A DNA stretch of 64,000 bases from Fasciola hepatica (taxonomy: Eukaryota; Platyhelminthes; Trematoda; Plagiorchiida; Fasciolidae): contig CANUEZ040000069.1 in assembly GCA_948099385.1 (NCBI GenBank), forward strand, positions 1,011,501 to 1,075,500, given 5' to 3'. This document shows, in pieces, positions 45,463-58,916 of the stretch (within the stretch, counting starts at the first letter, position 1; the number at the start of each line of letters is the position of its first letter). The notes under the pieces were generated by a model, which had not been told where the DNA came from, searched no databases, and saw only the letters and a program-made list of their open reading frames with translations. The position numbers and the translations under genes are program-made.

Positions 45463-48400
45463 TTACTGGACGATCCACGGCCCCCCTGTTCTCCGTCCGG
45501 GTTCAATTGTGTGCACCTGACTTCGTTCATTTGATTGGTTATGTGAGCCGCATGTCACTGTTATCTCTGCCCTATTCACGCGTAACACGTGTTATCCTTT
45601 AGGCCATTTTGGTTGGCTGCGGGTGACCAGGGTCACTGACTTTTCTGGACAAAACGAGCGCTGTCTTGTACGCACCTTGACACAGCCGCGGTTGTCTTTG
45701 TTTGATGCACCCTTATTGACCGTGTCCTTTGCCATTGTGGGCAAACTCTTTGGACACAGCTGCGTGCTGTCTTATTCCCTCCTGATATGTTGTACAATTT
45801 GATTCACTATTCCTCCATCGAAAGACGTACCTCATTTTGGAAGGTGCTTATCCGAGATACCTCACGATTTGAGGTTTGTATTATTCATCAACTTAATGAT
45901 CGATTGTAGCTTAATAGAACCGTAAACCTAGACAGTTTCCGTGTTCATTACGTTTGATCCGGGGCTTTACGAGTATCGCAACCGTTCGGTTACTCACAGA
46001 ATAGGAGTCTCATTCTAATTCCGAGCGCGGAATTAACACCCGGGATTCTTATATCTGATGTATCCAAATACCAAGTGTTTTCGCGAAATGATTATTCTTA
46101 TCCAACGCTCTGTGACCCAATGGGAAAAGAACAAATCAAACCGTATTTGCAATCCGCATCACCTAATTAACTCTCGGTTAGAAGGTTCATTCATAATTCA
46201 ATGTAGATCTGTTAACCATACCAAGATCTTAACTCTTTAGATATGCATTTTCTGACTAAAGACCAACAGCTTCGAAAGAATAAAAGCTGATTGTATTTGC
46301 TGAACGGTTTCCGATTCAATGGACAATATTCTTGTCATGGAGCATTATGGTTCATAATCAATAAGCACTATTACACTCTCACATCAGTTAAAAGCAATGA
46401 TCTTTGGACACGTTTATAGATCGAATTTAACGTGTCTGTGAAAACTCTTACTACGAAAACTGAAATCCCTTTCAAAATCTCTGAAAAGAACTATGTGAGT
46501 CTTATCTTGATTGGAATATGCAACTCTTCTAGTGACGTAACTGACTATGAGTGTAAAAAATCCTGGTTAATTTTTTTTCCAGCAGATCCTTCATAATCCA
46601 CTACACCATACTTTTTCTTACGTCAAAGATTCACTGACAACTATAACACACCGCATTTAACCTGAGTACACTGAAAACACCAGTCGGAATATCACTTATT
46701 CGCTCGGTGCTGCCTGGATTTCTATGAGGTCCAGGTTCAACTGCAATTCAGGATAATCAGTTAGTGGTATCAAAGCACTTTTTCCAGAAGTCGCTATTCT
46801 TGTTCTAGTCATAAAAGTAATCATAATGGGAAATGTAATTTATACAGTTGATATACGGTACAAGAAATCTTTTTTCTGGATGAAACATAATTATATTTGT
46901 AATTCATTTTTATTTGTTTATTAGTTATCGTGCGGCAATGTACAGTAGATATGTAGTGATGTCTCGGGACAAGTAAAAGCTACTGAAAGCGGAAATAACC
47001 GGTGGCAGCTCCGACCAGTCCGAGAATTCCAAGTTGATGACCTTTCGACCACAGCCGTTCAATAAACGTTTTATTGAATGGAATTACAAGATAACCCTCT
47101 ATTCATTTTACTTTGATTTTTGCCGTTCACCATATAGATGCTATTACGATTTTATTTGATTCGGTTCCAAGCAATAATCCCAGGAATATAAAACCGTATG
47201 GTTGATTTCATTTCGATAAGGACGACATAGGAAATCTTCAATTTTCCTATGTTTCACATCAAAAAAGTTTTAGGAGACATATGCACTCTATGGTGCATAG
47301 ACAGAAGGAAAAACTAAATGATGGTTTGTTAGTACGTAGTGACAGCTGACCTAATCTCAAACCGATTAGATGTGCATAGACAATTAGGGAAATAGCGTAT
47401 CATTTAAATCCTAAACAGAAAAATGTAAATAGGGAATAGATGTGGGCATCACACAATATATATTGAACGGAAGTTTCTCACAAAAGGTTAAAACGAGTTC
47501 ACCTCCATAACGACGTATGTATCATCAACTAAGAGTAAGATACGCCGACAAATTTTATGAACAAACCATTGTCGAGGTGTCATGTTATCCTGTATGTGGG
47601 TATACTGTTGTGATGGGCCAAGAGCATAGGGATGGCATCATATGATTCATCATGCAAAGTGAACTCTCGACCCACAACTTAAAACCCCTAAGTCCGAGTC
47701 CCCTCGTCGACTCGGTGGATGAGATGGGTGGCTCCTAACAAGGACGACACAGTTGCACAGTCCTTCCATGGTTCTCAACGGAGAGCAGACCTTTCACATT
47801 GTATGATGAATCATAATATACAAAACATTTACTCTCCTACCACTGACACCCACATGGTAGATGGGTTGTAAAAGTGCATCAGTTCCAAGTTTGAAGAATG
47901 AAGTTCACATCAAGTGAGAAGTGGTCAGTCTTACTAATAGATAGCACTGCGTAGTAGCTTGCCTCTATTCCAGGCAGGAATTATTGGAGCTCCAAATGAC
48001 ACTTCATATCGTGATGACCTACCTCTTTGTATCGCATTGGAACACAGTAGATTCATTCCTAGAATGTATAATTGATACAAGGAGCCTTGATCCTAGATAA
48101 TGGTAAATCCACTGACAATGTTTCAAATTGAAAATTACTGCGCTTCCAACAGGAATCGGAAGGGTGACCATTCGCCTATTCAACAGGTGCTTCACCAGCT
48201 GAGCTCTATCTGGAAAGCCTGTCGGGCGTGAATATACAATGACGTGCAAATCCCTGACTGTTATAGCATAATCATCGCGATTCACACACATCAGCATGAA
48301 TTGAAGAAAGTTGTTTGTTCCTGTTCTGTGCAAGCACTTCGAGTTTAATGGAGACACGCAAGCAACACCGACTCAGAACTGTCACTGTTCAAAGTCGTTT

Positions 48401-49420
48401 ATGAGAGTGGGGCGGGCGGTATTTCAAACAACCAGTATCCTTGTGTTTCACTGCAGACGTAATATTTTTTTCTCCATTGGGCAAAGGCTTTTCTAATGCT
48501 TTTTATTCATCGAACAAATTCTCCCTTCCCACTGGCAAAACCATTGTGATCGGTTATAATCTCGTAAACACCTGAAAAATATTGACTTGTATCAGCTGAA
48601 CACCGTACTTCCTGGTTTCCGTTGAAAGTTTTAACCGACCAGTGACTATTTCAATTGGGACACTCGTATCCTCACGGATATTTATTGTCAAAAATCTCTT
48701 GATCGCAAGCCGAAACCAATCGTTTCATTCAGATGATAAATTACATTTCAGATTTCTGTTCGTTTTTGATCAAAAGAGAAAAATTGAATACAAACTTTAG
48801 AAACTCAGGTCAGTATTAACGAAATATTTCAGCTCCCGCCGTATCCTTCAGATAAGAAAACAAACAGTAGATAAGTAAATCCAATGTCTAGTAAAAACAA
48901 GGAGCAATGATTATTTCGGGAAGCCGATTTCCGCGATCTGAAGTACACACTATCGGGATGAGGAAAACCCTTCACGAGAACATACAGTGGGTAGCCTTTT
49001 GGCACGCTCGCTAACGTACTTGAGTACGCGTAATTGAGATTGAAAAAATCATGGAAATACTGTGCCGTTACAGTCTACAGGGATTACTAACTGCGATGAA
49101 GCGTTGGCTTCTAGACATCAATAGATTTTGCCCACTGAAATTTTAGCATGCGGTTGAGCCAGCGCTCATTTAGGACTCGTTTTCAGTTTCGAAAAATATC
49201 GACTTGGCGAATATTATCAGAAGGTACACATTTTCTCCCTCAGGAATCTTAGTGCCTCAGCAGACGTGGCTGTATTCTGATATTGATGATTAGCTTGTCG
49301 AACTCACACGATATCATATTCTCCGGATTGACCGGACCTGTCAGTATGGGAATAATGTATGTCACACTTTTCTGGTACATACCTCTAACGAAAGAGATTT
49401 ACCTACATTGACAAATAGAT
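45463..49420. other. Stretch without recognised genes
   Basis: Only short frames on either strand. A minus-strand frame at 48019-48357 (112 codons) shows no family I can name. Local sequence is AT-rich and typical of decayed repeats. Confidence 0.4.
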
Positions 49421-49423
49421 TGC

Positions 49424-51031
49424 TTGCGTATCGACGGAGTGCAATGCACGGTTCCTCAGCAAATATACATCGATCGTTATTACGAATATATAACAGCACC
49501 TCCTTGTTCATCAGGTAGTATTGATGTATTCAGTAACACAGTTCTTTTAGAAATACCTGAAGAAATTGAGATTTCACGTGTGCTTGTCGCTGGAGATTTT
49601 AATCATTTGGATGTCAGTTTTTAAACTGCCTCGCGGTAACAAAAATTGTGAACTTCCTTACAAGAAGAATAGGCAGGCTGATTTCCTTATAGTAAAGTTA
49701 GTTCAAAGGAGAATCCCTATATCTAACTCTAATCACTGTCGTATAGCCTTACCCCAAGATTTATTCGACGTCATATCACTTCGTGCGTACAAGTTCATCT
49801 GACCGCAGGATTTTCCACGGCCAGTGCAACTCAGAGCATCTAACATTACCACAAAAAAGTGGTTGGGAAATTAATTTTGGTCAGTTCTACAAATCTGCTA
49901 TCCCACTCATGTGTGACCATCATGCAAGTTATTTGAACTTTAATTAAAATGTGTGTTGCTCAGAAGAGTCGACTTACTTTCGACATGCCAGGTTTTTGTT
50001 TACCTATATGGAGACTTTAGGACGACAAGAAGAACATGGCTGGAGATCGTCCATCAGTGAATTAAATGACTCATTCAGTGACATTTTTAACTACAAAAAT
50101 GGAAAGGCTGTGCACATAAACAACAGATTCGTAGGACAATAATGAAGCTACGTGGTATGATCTCCGCACAATGGGGACTCTACAAGACGGCTATAGATTT
50201 CAGTCAAATGTTTTCTACACAAGCTTCACTCTGTATATCAATATCGGAATTTAGTTTTGAGGCTAGCACAGACCCGGATGTGTTTTCCATCCAAATTAGT
50301 CCGGTGAACCCAAAATCAGAAAGGCTGTACTGCTTAATTAACTTTAACCCACCTTCCTTGAGGAATGTGTTCTTTATTTGGCCAATTCCTTGCAATTCCC
50401 TCTAGCAAATGCATTGAAGAAAATACCATTTCCGACTGACAGAGGCCAGTTTGTATCACTTCTATAACAAAACCGTGCTAAAAATCCCCTTGCTACATGC
50501 GTCACCTCGTGTCTTGATATTTAAGATGATAACTAGTTTGTTCGTCGAAAGAAACATTCCACAATGAACACCCTGAAATGTTTGGTCAACTCCATCCTAT
50601 TCTTCATCCAATACACCGAAAAATTCTTTCTATTGTGTTATCTTGATTACTTTGATGCACGCAGTAGTGTTGATAGAACTCTACTGTTGTCAGTGTTGGA
50701 AAAATCACGTACGCCTCCAGCTCCGTCCTCACTGGTGATAAAGTATTTCACTGAAAGAACTCGGTTTACCAACTTCAAAGGCAGTAAAGTTGATTTTCTG
50801 CTTATCACCACAAGAATATTTATGCTATCACTATTCCCCTTTTTGCTTTGTTCGTTTTATATTCGCAACTTACCCAAAGCTTCTGATGTTCACCTGATTG
50901 AGTGCGCTGACACATTGCCGTTGGGACTAAATCAGACAGTAACTTTCGGTTTTCTGGGCATCTTGATTTCCCGTGTTTTATTATCTGGTGATCCTGGTTG
51001 TGCCAATTATTCATTTTCTATTTATTCGTAA
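49424..51031 (+). mobile_element. Degenerate LINE, endonuclease end to RT core
   Basis: Pieces in order: SRVLVAGDFNHLDVSF (endonuclease GDFN block, about 49580-49620), GRQEEHGWRSSISELND (linker before the RT, 50005-50075), STDPDVFS (about 50260), then an RT piece at 50640-50800 (YLDYFDARSSVDRTLLLSVL, PSSLVIKYF) corresponding to the DF-x-A-FDSVDR block. Reading frames shift repeatedly and the YADD block is unrecognisable. It is a dead fragment. Confidence 0.6.
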
Positions 51032-52437
51032 AGTCAGCAGTCATACGCAGAGAATGCTGTACAGACTAGCGTGCTACGGGAAATCCATCTCTTAAGATGA
51101 AGAAAACCACCTTTTGACTTCAGTTACGACTTATTCTCTGTCATTTTCTCGGAATGCAAATATCATTTTCTTTCCTAGAGGTATATTGTTTCTTGACCTT
51201 CAGAGTACATACAACTTCCTGCTCGTGGAAACCAGGTAGCTTCACTAATAAGGTGAACTATATTTTTCATCAACAGATGTCTTGATTGCTGGTGCTTTTC
51301 GCCCCGAAAAAGTGGAACCTTACTTCCCTCTGCTGAGACCAATTTTGGAATTTCAATTAACTAAAATCACAACATTTCACGGGTGTTCTTCCGGCATGAT
51401 TTTGGACGACTTGCGTTGAATAATTTCCCCTTAAAAATGCTATAACACAAACCTAGAAGAATACTGTTTCCAAGCGTTAACCTTGGGGGTCGGAGTCACA
51501 CAGCACCAAGTCATTTTACTAATAAAGTCCACTAAATATTCCGCTGATGGATTTATTGATGCATGCAGTGTTCCAACCTGGGAAATGCTAATATTAAATC
51601 CATCTGTGAAAGAATGGGCTGAAACTTTGCTAACGGAAGACTTGATCCACTTAGTAGACAGCTCGATGGTTTGCCGGCCAGCCAGCACGTCTTTGCTTGT
51701 TTTGAAACAGGAACAAGATTAAGTCAAATGAAGCGGACCGAAGGAATAATCAGAAGCCAACTATCCTCCGAGTTGAATCAACCAGCTGGGTTTATTTCCA
51801 GACTAACAGCTCAGAACAGCTGACTGTGAATAACAGGTGGACCACTGCTTGTTCAGGACAGGATTTGGCTATGGCCATCAGGTTAGTAGTTGGACAATCA
51901 CCGCTGTATGTACTCCAGCCGCTGGAATGAGGCGTGATAAAGCGGCTGAAGTTTCAGCTTTACAGTTAAAAGGGTCAACAGCCAGAAAATCATTTCTAAC
52001 AAAACCTAATCAGAAGATTGAACAACTTGCTCATGGCAGGATTCCTGAGATTATGTCACGACCACTATTATTTTGTCTTGTCGCACAAACTTCAGCCTGC
52101 CACTCAAAGCTAGTCAGGTAATAAGTATCGGAATATTGTAACGTCAAGCGATGCCGGAACAATTGACTTTTTTTTATAAATGTGGATGTTGCAAAGCTGA
52201 ATGAAAAATGGGGAAATGTGACGAAGTACAATGAGCAGGAAACTCTCAAAAACAAGCCGTGCAATCTTTGTATGCAAATCATACTTCAAGAAGCAGGCGG
52301 CAAATGAGCAAGCCGATATTTCCAAGCTAGGTCTTTTAATTGGGAGCAAACTTCGGGTGGTTCTACTACCTCCTTTGAGTATTTATACCATGAAATGTCC
52401 ACATTGATTAGTCGGTTCCGTCAACAGTGATGTCCAT

Positions 52438-52845
52438 TCAGAGAAGGTTGCCGGGTACTGTGCTTCGTAAGTCCTTCTTCAACCTGTCTACCAAATGTTT
52501 CAGAGTGTTTCTTGAGATTCCGTTCACGATACCACAAAAACGACTGTGAAAATCTTCGCTGAACTTTGTCTTGTAGGATTCAGGTGGGGATGCTGTATCC
52601 CGGTCCGTAGTTGCAATAACACCGTATGTTTTGCTCCTAATACTGACGTATTTGGTGAAGTCCTTCAAATCATCTCTTCTTGCACATTCGATTAGCCTCC
52701 GTCGGTCTTCCGCCATCATCATCACCACTATCACTGAAAATGCAACAGTCCTACGGGGCTCACATATCTCAACGTTACGGACACCTCGTTTAAACCTTCT
52801 CCAATCAATTTGCGGTGCAGCATTTGATACCATTACTACGGTCAA
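52438..52845 (-). CDS. Open frame of unknown function, possible exon
   Basis: An uninterrupted run of about 135 codons ending in a stop at 52438. Residues include APQIDWRRFKRGVRNVEI, a charged RRRLIECARRDDLKDF helix and KHLVDRLKKDLRS. Composition is more protein-like than the surroundings. The first in-frame ATG is four codons in (MVSNAAPQ). No domain is recognised; it may be an exon or part of an unrecognised element ORF. Confidence 0.25.
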   Translation of the reverse strand: MTVVMVSNAAPQIDWRRFKRGVRNVEICEPRRTVAFSVIVVMMMAEDRRRLIECARRDDLKDFTKYVSIRSKTYGVIATTDRDTASPPESYKTKFSEDFHSRFCGIVNGISRNTLKHLVDRLKKDLRSTVPGNLL

Positions 52846-52899
52846 TTGGGCAGAAAATGATCGTCACACTTTCTCACTTGTTTGGTAAGCTTTGTAACA

Positions 52900-54859
52900 C
52901 CAATATTTGTAAAAAAAATAGTAAATGAATTATTCTTGACATCATAGTATTCCGATACTTTCGATCTCACTGGCTTCCAGTGGCATGATTGAAGGCTGTA
53001 TGTCAAGGCTAAATAACGGTGAGTCGTGACTGAAGAAACGTGGGTTGGGGCTAAAGACTAGCGGGTTTTGGCTAAAGCTTGATGGAAAAAGGTGTAGAAG
53101 ATCAGTCGTGACATGAATGATCGGGAAACGCATACTACGCTTTCGAAAAATGCGGTAACCAGAACGCAATTGCTGACTTCTCTCCAGATATCAGGATTAC
53201 CATTTGGGGTGTGATCGCATACGCAAATTATCATTGATAAATTTGGAATGCTAATTTTGAGGAAATGTGAAGGGATAACAGATGAGGATATGGGTGTCTC
53301 AAAATGTGCATGGTCTGGGGCCGCAAATTTACGATTGCTGCGGGCTTTGATCAAGGATTATTCCAGGACAAGCAAAGTGTGATGGAAATCATCCACCTCA
53401 GTAATGGACCTGATTACGCACAGGTCCATAGAGAACGACACACATGGTGTCGCTGGAATCGTGCGGATGTACAACAGTGTTTTATGCCAAAATTAGTGTG
53501 TTGCAATTTCAACCCAAATTGTGCTTCTCTGTCAACCTTGGAGGCAACATTTCACTCTTCTCCGGTATTCCACAACACGTTACGATATTCGAAGACATAA
53601 AATACACACTGATATCCGTTTGACAGCTGCCCAACAGCCAAAATCACTCAATTTTATTAAATGTTAGCATTCAGTCAAGTAATATACGTCTGCACATAAC
53701 TTCCACCCAGCTGGTTTATTGCCATGGCAACATATCAAGTGTACTTTTACGTGGTTAGTTTTCGGTCAGGTCCTTCAACCCAACGGCTAACAAACTGAAG
53801 CTCCATATGTCGGCCATGTTATTTTTGCTCACAATAATTTCAAACCTACTGGTGGATATGCTTGCTTGTCGGTCGATATATTCGGTGAAGAATATTATTA
53901 TAGCTTTACAACCACACCGAACCACACGCTATTCCTTCTTTTGTCTAACTGTTGTGTAGTCCGTTAGGAAGATAGTGAACTACTTTATAGTTTGCGCGCA
54001 TTGCGCTGTGATCTGAGCAGTTGTCATAGTGATCCGATGCTGTTCTGCAGTTCTGCTTTTTCAAGGCCAGTCCGGACAAAGCCTTTTTGTCAGTTTGTCT
54101 CCAACCAGAACACTTTCGATCTAATCTTGGGCTAACTTGATATGTTGTCCAATTAAGACTCCCATTACATGGAATGCTCTGTCGAGACCCTCATCTGAGC
54201 CCCGTCAACTCCCGTACAGCGACAATGCATCAAATGCAGCAGCCTCTGTCCACGTATATTTTCTTTCATTCCATCGAAATGCCATACTACTCATATCGAT
54301 ACATTTCTTACTGTTTGTTGAATTTTCCAGTATTTGTCGGGACGAATGTAAACTGTTCCTAGATTGGCTATTAAATGATCAACAGTTATGGAAGCTACCG
54401 CAAATGATATATCTACTGGTTCGTGATTGTTCTTGGCATGGTGTAATGCTTGCATAAACAAAAATTACTTGACCCCAGTTCGGTAAACCGTAAAAGCATG
54501 ACCAAATAGGTGAAACTACCAGTTAAATTTGAACACGTAAACCAAAAGACAAAAAACAGAAGAGATTTTGCTTCCGTGCACTTTCATCAGCCATATACGG
54601 AAATAATTGGTTTGAAAAGAAAAAAATATGGTACGAATTACGTAATGAGATGGTCTTGTGTCACGTGTAGCTGAGAGTGTGTGATTGTGGATGGTTGGCA
54701 TAGGCCACGAAATGCTGAGACAGAAGAACATATCCTTCGGGAAGAACGTCTGGTTTGGTATGCCTGATTGATATAATCTCTAGTATCCTTAATCGATGTT
54801 TGTCGCGATGATGCATCAGTACTGCCAACGAGTTGACCGAGTGTTCCATTTGACCACTT
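52900..54859. other. Stretch without recognised genes
   Basis: No supported coding or repeat feature. A 106-codon plus frame (54137-54457) has no domain. Confidence 0.4.
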
Positions 54860-55379
54860 CAGTCGAGCAGTGAGGTTTCAGATAAGTCACGACGTCGAGT
54901 ATGGAGTAAACGTATACGCTATATTTTTTACAGTGCAACACACAAAACTTATGGAATGGGGTCACGTCAAGTCGAAGGCTGCCTGACAGGCAAGTGACCG
55001 TTGGTGACGATAACAGAATCAGGGACGTTAAGATAAAAGTATCAGATTGATCAATTACTCAGAGATTTCTCTGTGGTCAGTTTGAATATATTTCACTTGT
55101 TGTTGGACATAATGTTCAGTTCATTTGAGCCTGTTCACGACATTTTTGGATTAGATAAAAATGTGTCCAGATAGTTTTGATGTTAGCGCGGCCCCGTAGC
55201 TTTCAACGCTGCGTAATAATTCCTTTTTCCGAAAGGCAAATATTAATTCTGCCAAAGATAAGGCGGAAAACGATGGGTGTATTGCCTCTGGTCCCAAGTC
55301 TATCTAACATATTTCGGGTATACGGTCTCCTCAACATCCTTCAACTGCCTTCTTATAAATCTTCATTGTCATCGTTTTT

Positions 55380-56195
55380 ATGACACCCCTCCCAACCGGA
55401 GCCTTTCGAAAAGAGCATCACTCTATTTGTGAAGCAATATGTCCTAAGTTAAAGCCTTGAGTGGCCTCTCTGCACTTTTGGGCTGTGCTCACTTGTGCCT
55501 CGATCTCAGAGTGGAGGTGAGAATTCTTTTCGTTTTCGATCTGACAGTCTTTTTATTATCTTCAATATTTTCATCAAATCCTCACGAAAGCGCCGCTGTC
55601 TCAGCAAAAGCTGGTCCAGGGCTATAAGTAACTCTGTGTTTGTATTTTCGCCTTGACCAGTCCCATTCTCCTGAAAATCTTTTGTACCTTTCCCAGACAC
55701 TCCATGTCTTTATTGTAGCAGGATGCCCATGCTTGCACATAGTGTTCTAGGTTTGGCCTAACTGTTGTTTTGCATAGGGGCACGAAAACCCCGAGTCTCT
55801 GTACAGCATTGTAGCTTCAACTGGAAAAGTTTCTATTCTCGCTTTATTTGCTGTCGTTGTGCACTACTTGCATGGCTTGAGCCCGTTGTATAGCACCACA
55901 TCCAGATATCTGCCTTGAGAGACCTTTCTGTAGCGAAACCACAACACTGCTGCTGGTCACAGTATTGCGCAAGCTCAAGAGGAAGGATCCAATTGTGCTG
56001 CCAGTTTTGGACGGCTAGCACGTTACTCTCCATCTCAATTCTATCTATCTTGATATCATTAGGAAACATAAGACTAAGGTAGCTAATTTCATGAACCACA
56101 GCATCGGCGAAGTTGGGGAAATCCATAAGCCCGAGCACCGATCCCAATTGGATTTTGCAGGTTCCCTCTCCTGGTTGGGAGAACTGACTACCCAC
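55380..56195 (-). mobile_element. LINE 3' fragment in the left arm
   Basis: On the minus strand CKIQLGSVLGLMDFPNFAD and MFPNDIKIDRIEMESNVL correspond to the PQGSVLGPLLF and FADDIKIWR blocks of a LINE RT, with the catalytic pair altered (PND for ADD). Further down, out of frame, come VRPNLEHYVQAWASCYNKD and a CLGKVQKIFRRMGLVK block, the usual C-terminal tail. Many stops. An identical copy sits in the other arm. Confidence 0.7.
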
Positions 56196-58689
56196 CCTAA
56201 CACTAAATGTTCGTCATCCTAGAAAGCTATTTGCCTTTTCCCATATATTTCCAACAACTCTTATGTGCGCAGTCTCACGCCTAAGAATCTGAAGCCCCAG
56301 GAACAGAAAACTTGGTGGGAGACCACGTAACCCACTTCAACCGTGTAGCCCTCATCCAGCCGTCTGGTGAACCCATCTACATCATTTTCTGTATTCTTTT
56401 GCGCGCTTCCTCAAAATGTAGCTATCATCTATCAATCGGTTCACACTTTCGGAAGACCCCAATCAGCTTCCAGGACACTGAAACTGGGTATTCGCTTGGA
56501 CACTGAAGGCGGTTTTTATCTGATCCGTCCTCCAATAGACTCATAACTAAATCCCAAACCCCTTTCGGTCAATTGATTTTACGGATTCAGCTTGCCACTC
56601 AGTCAAGTTGCAGCGAAGTTTTAATGGGTGCAATATTTACGAAAGTTTCCAAAGTATCTCATTTCAAGAAATAATGCGATGGTTTTAAAGTGGCTTTCCA
56701 CAGTTATAGTTCATTGGCGACAAATTCTACTAAACTTTATTGTTCCTCGATCATTTTTGACGGTCTTCTTAAAGGAAATTTTGTCTTTTCTCGAAAGTCC
56801 ATTAAAAAAATATGTCGCGACCCAGTGGTGCCTCTCACCTTAAATTCATTAGCTTCCTAACAGAGCAGCAATTCGCTTCATGTGACGAACCTTGCAGCAA
56901 TATCACAATTTGGCTACTTAACAACACTGAAAAAGTTATAACCAACTTGTTCTGAAAGCAACCAGTTCTAGCAAACCTCGTATTCTTCAGGATTGCTGAA
57001 TGACAATGTCATTTCGTAACCATATTGGTAACAGTATGCCACAGAAATACATGGAATGTGTTCGGTAGTGTCACAGATCGGAAGTTAGGAGACATTGTCG
57101 AATAAGCTACTACCCACATTCATCCATTTCATTATATGCTGGGTGAAGATTGGTGTTCGTTCCAACACACCGCTAAGTCGGTCACAGAGAAATGGGCTAT
57201 TAAAATGACTAGGAAACGAAAGCATAGACCGGGTGCGAGACAACTGGTTCAGATTTTATTATCCGTCTGATCATCCACTGTACTGCAATCCAAAGTGGAA
57301 TAACTAGTTAGTTCATCAGTACGTACTCATAAATTTGCAGCTACACACAAACAATCAACACAAGCTGAACCTATATGCACACCAGAATCCCCTCAGACAG
57401 TCGTTCGAAATAAGGAGAGAAATATCGAAGTACACGAATTAAGTTTTGGTTATCACGATGTGCACCCGTTCATCATCCGGTAATCGAGACTGTCCTAATT
57501 AAATAAAGACGCATTGGATAAACCACCATCCTCAGCTAGACATGATCTAATCATACGATTACCACCAACGCACGTCAGTGCTATTTAAATCCATCCCGCC
57601 GGTGTGGTACTTCTGGAAAACAATGAGTCTCAAAAAGACTACCATTATTTTGCGCTTCCCAACATCAAATTTGTCCTGGCATGATACCACATATTCATTT
57701 GGCTGCCATAAGGGGGCCAGCATGTTGTTCTCCCACAGACCTGTTTTTATTTTTAACCGTAAGCCCTGGCCTGATTACCCCGGTCAAAAAGAAAACGGTT
57801 GCCTCTGGACTAGAACAGTGTAATCACATTTCTTCGCAGAGTGGTTTTACTAGGCAATGTGATGCACGTACAAATCGATGGACACGCATGATTGGATGAC
57901 GCATGCGAAGGTGACACAAAGGCTGGCCAGTCACGTTCGACCTGATGAGCGTGGACGGATATCAACTGCAGCGTGAATCGGACTGGTTTGTGGTCTCACT
58001 ACACCTCTCTCTTTTGAGGATGTTCGGTAATCTGAGCTACGGTAGTTTCATAAGTTCGATTCCTGAGTTTGATATTCGACCAGCGCATGGGGCACCGAAT
58101 ACATCTGGTGTCTCCGGTCTAACTCCTCAAGTGTCTCTATGGGGGTGACGACATCTTCTGGGCTTGTCTTGACATCTAGATGATCCGTCAATACATCCAT
58201 GGGTATTATGCGACGGGCCAGAATGCTAATAGGTTATGATTTCGAGCTACGCTTGATGAAAGCTACAAGCGTTAAAGAGGCTACAGTATCCGATTTTCTG
58301 AGTTGGTGGTAGTACCCACAGTGATTCTCATCAAGGATCTTTTGCAATAAGATTTCACGTGTTAGGACCGAGATCGGTTAGCAGTGTATCAAGAAATCGA
58401 CGCGCCATGTGAAATGTTATGGTAAAGTTTTATTGTTCGAATGACCCTGATATCAGGGACACTTAGTGTGGACGGAGCTTCAACACCTATCCTTGCAATG
58501 AACGACTCCACAAAAAGACAGACTAGTATATGAACACACCATGACTAACACCGGATTTTTCTAAGCTGTCACTCCACTTTCATTTGCTGATAAAGCCTAT
58601 CTTCACAAAGGTCACCCGTGATGATCGAAACGTGGATAACTTACCAACAATTTCGGCTATTCATAGAAAGTATTTTTGGCATGAGGAGT

Positions 58690-58855
58690 CCGAATGTTAT
58701 GTAACGGAAATTTCACTTGGTAGAGCATCTGTCCGCTATGCAGAGTGTCGCCGGTTCGATTCTGACTCATGTCGTTCGACTTTTCGGTGTGAAAAATGCA
58801 AGTGGATTTTCCAATACACAAGATACAGACGATGTTGTTATTGAACAAAGAACGT
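58690..58855 (+). repeat. tRNA-derived SINE, left arm
   Basis: Box A TGGTAGAGCAT at 58718-58728 and box B GGTTCGATTCT at 58753-58763 fit the RNA polymerase III internal promoter, at tRNA-like spacing. The unrelated tail (TTCGACTTTTCGGTGTG and on) recurs at 13861-13902, showing dispersal. The folded tRNA is not intact enough to call a functional tRNA gene. Confidence 0.65.
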
Positions 58856-58916
58856 TTAACTATAGGCTTTACATAACGTTAAGGTACTTTATATGGACCG
58901 TACGGATTACGTTTTT

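Larger units (their letters stand above)
54860..58916 (+). repeat. Left arm of a giant inverted repeat
   Basis: Every position x in this arm pairs with 118860 minus x in the right arm. The same sum holds at 54860, 55177, 56195, 57578 and 58844, so there is no net insertion or deletion over about 4.06 kb. Only scattered single-base differences were seen. The arm reaches the window only as far as the right edge allows, so it may extend below 54860. Confidence 0.95.

Noticed and set aside
58718..58763. Functional tRNA gene in the palindrome arms
   Set aside because: A and B boxes are present, but I could not form a proper acceptor stem, and the sequence continues into a dispersed SINE tail.
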